DNA of 7,777 bases from JABMPR01 sp964508765 (lineage in GTDB: Bacteria > Fidelibacterota > UBA8477 > JABMPR01), in contig CAZDVD010000071.1 of NCBI GenBank assembly GCA_964508765.1, forward strand, positions 1-7,777. The letters run 5' to 3'. Positions 6,532-7,777 of this stretch are shown here, one piece after another. Under the pieces are notes generated by a model, which was given only the letters and a program-made list of their open reading frames with translations, ran no database searches and was not told where the DNA came from. The first letter of the stretch is position 1; each line of letters starts with the position of its first letter. The translations under genes were made by a program, and so were the position numbers.

Positions 6532-6748
6532 CTTCTTCCTTCTTCCTTCTTCCTTCTTCCTTCTTCCTTCTTCCTTCTTCCTTCTTCCTTCTTNNNNNNN
6601 NNNNNNNNNNNNNNNNNNNNNNNNNNNNNNNNNNNNNNNNNNNNNNNNNNNNNNNNNNNNNNNNNNNNNNNNNNNNNNNNNNNNNNNNNNNNNCCTTCTT
6701 CCTTCTTCCTTCTTCCTTCTTCCTTCTTCCTTCTTCCTTCTTCCTTCT
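6532..6748. repeat. Heptanucleotide (CTTCTTC) polypyrimidine tandem array, interrupted by a 100-N gap (6594-6693)
   Basis: Units of 7 bases (TTCTTCC phase) fill 6532-6593 (about 8.9 copies) and 6694-6748 (about 7.9 copies). The true copy number is unknown because the gap is a round 100 Ns inside the array, and the two flanks could partly be the same DNA. All plus-strand bases in it are pyrimidines, and the unit array has mirror symmetry, so an intramolecular triplex is conceivable. The array ends 19 bases before the ATG of the next gene. It follows the preceding AT-rich heptamer array without a break in 7-base phase (TAACTCA, TAGCTTC, TTCCTTC). Confidence 0.9.
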
Positions 6749-6767
6749 CCTGTCCTATCTTGGTATC

Positions 6768-7706
6768 ATGAATGCATATTTACACAATCGAGAAATTATT
6801 TTATTGGGTTTGGCTCCAGTAACCAGCGACGTCCACGGTATGTGGCACAAGGGTTACCCTGTTCATCAGGGCGAGACTGAATCCAGTATGAATTTCGCCA
6901 CACTTTACGCCCAAAAAAATGGGATTGTGCCCGATCAGAACCTGCTCAGACAGGAGTGGCTGAATTTTGTGGATACGCTTTTAACTGCAGGATTCCATCT
7001 ACATATCGTTCCCTTTCCAGATGAACTAAATCGCCCGGATAGTCTTTACCATGATGCCGTCTTTATACGAGATGGTGGCATGATTTTCAGAGGCATCTGG
7101 ATCAAGAGTCGGTTCAGTGTAAAAGACAGAATGTACGAAGGTGAATTTCATACCAAGCTGATTGAGTCCAAACTCGGAAAGACAGTGGTAACCCTTCCTG
7201 AAGATGCTCTACTGGAAGGTGGTGATATCAATTATCTGGAAACCAACCATGGCACCTACTATTTCGGAGGGCTATCGCGTTCCAACAAGGCTGGTCATGA
7301 TTTTGTTCGTGGTATCATTCGTCCAGATCACTACATCCTGGTGGAATCAGAGGGATATCATCTGGATACAGTATTCACCCCTGTAGTCAATGTAGACAAT
7401 GAAATGGTGGCGGTGATTGTGACGGCCAATATGCTCAGCAAAAAGAGTATGGAGGCAATCCAGGCTCTGGGTATCAAAGTTATGGAAGTTTCACAGATGG
7501 ATTCATCTGGTGTGGAAGATCAGCTGGGGGATTATGCTGTGAATGCCCTCATTGCTCCAGGAATCATGGTCAATAGCAGCAAGTTCACAACCCCAGGTAT
7601 CGAAAAACAGTTGCTAGAAATGGGTATTCAACGTTATGTGACTCCCTTGACAAGTTTTCGATATGCAGGTGGTTCTGTTCACTGCCTGACCAACGAAGTT
7701 TACTAG
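6768..7706 (+). CDS. Guanidino-group-modifying enzyme (arginine deiminase / DDAH / amidinotransferase superfamily)
   Basis: The protein has 312 residues, with no signal peptide or membrane segment. Pentein-fold active-site motifs appear in order: DAVFIRDGG (96-104, Asp102 at the position of the substrate-binding Asp in the FTRD motif of arginine deiminase), EGGD (150-153, Glu150), HLDTVFT (198-204, His198 and Asp200) and a C-terminal GGSVHCLTNE (301-310, nucleophile Cys306). These form the Cys-His-Glu machinery that attacks a guanidinium carbon through a thiouronium intermediate. HLDTVFT is typical of arginine deiminases. The short length and GGxxHC end are closer to DDAH and amidinotransferases (some of the latter also have HxD). 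The product could thus be citrulline plus ammonia or a methylamine, or an amidino transfer, and I cannot choose. No Shine-Dalgarno site precedes the ATG, which lies 19 bases after the polypyrimidine array. In-frame Met25 and Met41 are alternative starts, but ILLGLAPVT before them looks like the first pentein strand. No neighbouring arginine-pathway gene is visible. Confidence 0.85.
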   Translation: MNAYLHNREIILLGLAPVTSDVHGMWHKGYPVHQGETESSMNFATLYAQKNGIVPDQNLLRQEWLNFVDTLLTAGFHLHIVPFPDELNRPDSLYHDAVFIRDGGMIFRGIWIKSRFSVKDRMYEGEFHTKLIESKLGKTVVTLPEDALLEGGDINYLETNHGTYYFGGLSRSNKAGHDFVRGIIRPDHYILVESEGYHLDTVFTPVVNVDNEMVAVIVTANMLSKKSMEAIQALGIKVMEVSQMDSSGVEDQLGDYAVNALIAPGIMVNSSKFTTPGIEKQLLEMGIQRYVTPLTSFRYAGGSVHCLTNEVY

Positions 7707-7777
7707 ACAAACAACCTTTTTGTAGAATATCCAGGTTAAATATTGTTCTCTAATAGGGATAAGGTTTAACCCGTCTT
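7707..7777. other. Short 3' flank with a distant inverted repeat
   Basis: GGTTAAA (7734-7740) and TTTAACC (7765-7771) are inverted copies 24 bases apart. The second lies within GGTTTAACC. There is no T-run and no GC-rich stem, so it is not a convincing terminator; it may belong to the control region of a gene beyond the window. Confidence 0.25.

Noticed and set aside
6473..6748. CRISPR-like array
   Set aside because: The repeat unit is 7 bases with no unique spacers and no cas genes nearby; it is a simple tandem repeat.

Overview
The window looks like a piece of a metagenome-assembled or draft genome. It carries two 100-N scaffold gaps and has moderate GC. Its gene content fits the FCB group (Bacteroidota, Marinimicrobia and relatives): an alternative-type GlmU-like protein, a lipoprotein-like GH3 hexosaminidase fused to a serine hydrolase, and a UVR-motif protein of a type I associate with FCB and Planctomycetes genomes. 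This placement is an inference from gene families, not a measured phylogeny. Five protein-coding genes are supported: four complete, and one cut by the left window edge and interrupted by a gap.

Positions 1-4197 hold a leftward pair. The upstream gene (2689-3906) encodes a GlmU-like nucleotidyltransferase/left-handed beta-helix protein. Thirty bases later begins a long exported enzyme (1-2658, at least 834 residues) with a NagZ-type GH3 domain and a C-terminal class C beta-lactamase-like domain. The gap at 2359-2458 breaks its frame only on paper: the same 55 bases flank it, and collapsing them restores one continuous reading frame. The divergent region 4051-4197 separates this pair from a rightward ROK-family repressor (4198-5448) and contains several copies of a TTAGT half-site, including a perfect 8+8 inverted repeat.

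Positions 5449-7777 hold a convergent leftward gene for a UVR-motif protein of unknown function (5470-6201), which appears to lack a Shine-Dalgarno site. Next comes a 566-base gene-free stretch with two adjoining heptanucleotide tandem arrays, the second interrupted by a gap. Finally there is a rightward guanidino-group-modifying enzyme of the arginine deiminase/DDAH/amidinotransferase superfamily (6768-7706).

The left half reads as an amino-sugar/cell-wall unit. The GlmU-like protein would make UDP-GlcNAc, the fused hydrolase would strip GlcNAc and probably then the peptide from muropeptides, and the divergent ROK protein is a natural candidate to sense an amino sugar and control the pair. 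The right-hand genes show no evident functional link to this unit. I see no CRISPR array, transposase, phage gene, tRNA or rRNA, and no clear sign of a wholly new defence or mobile system. The most notable points are the two-step fusion enzyme, the half-site cluster, the zinc-motif-less ROK protein and the in-register heptamer arrays.
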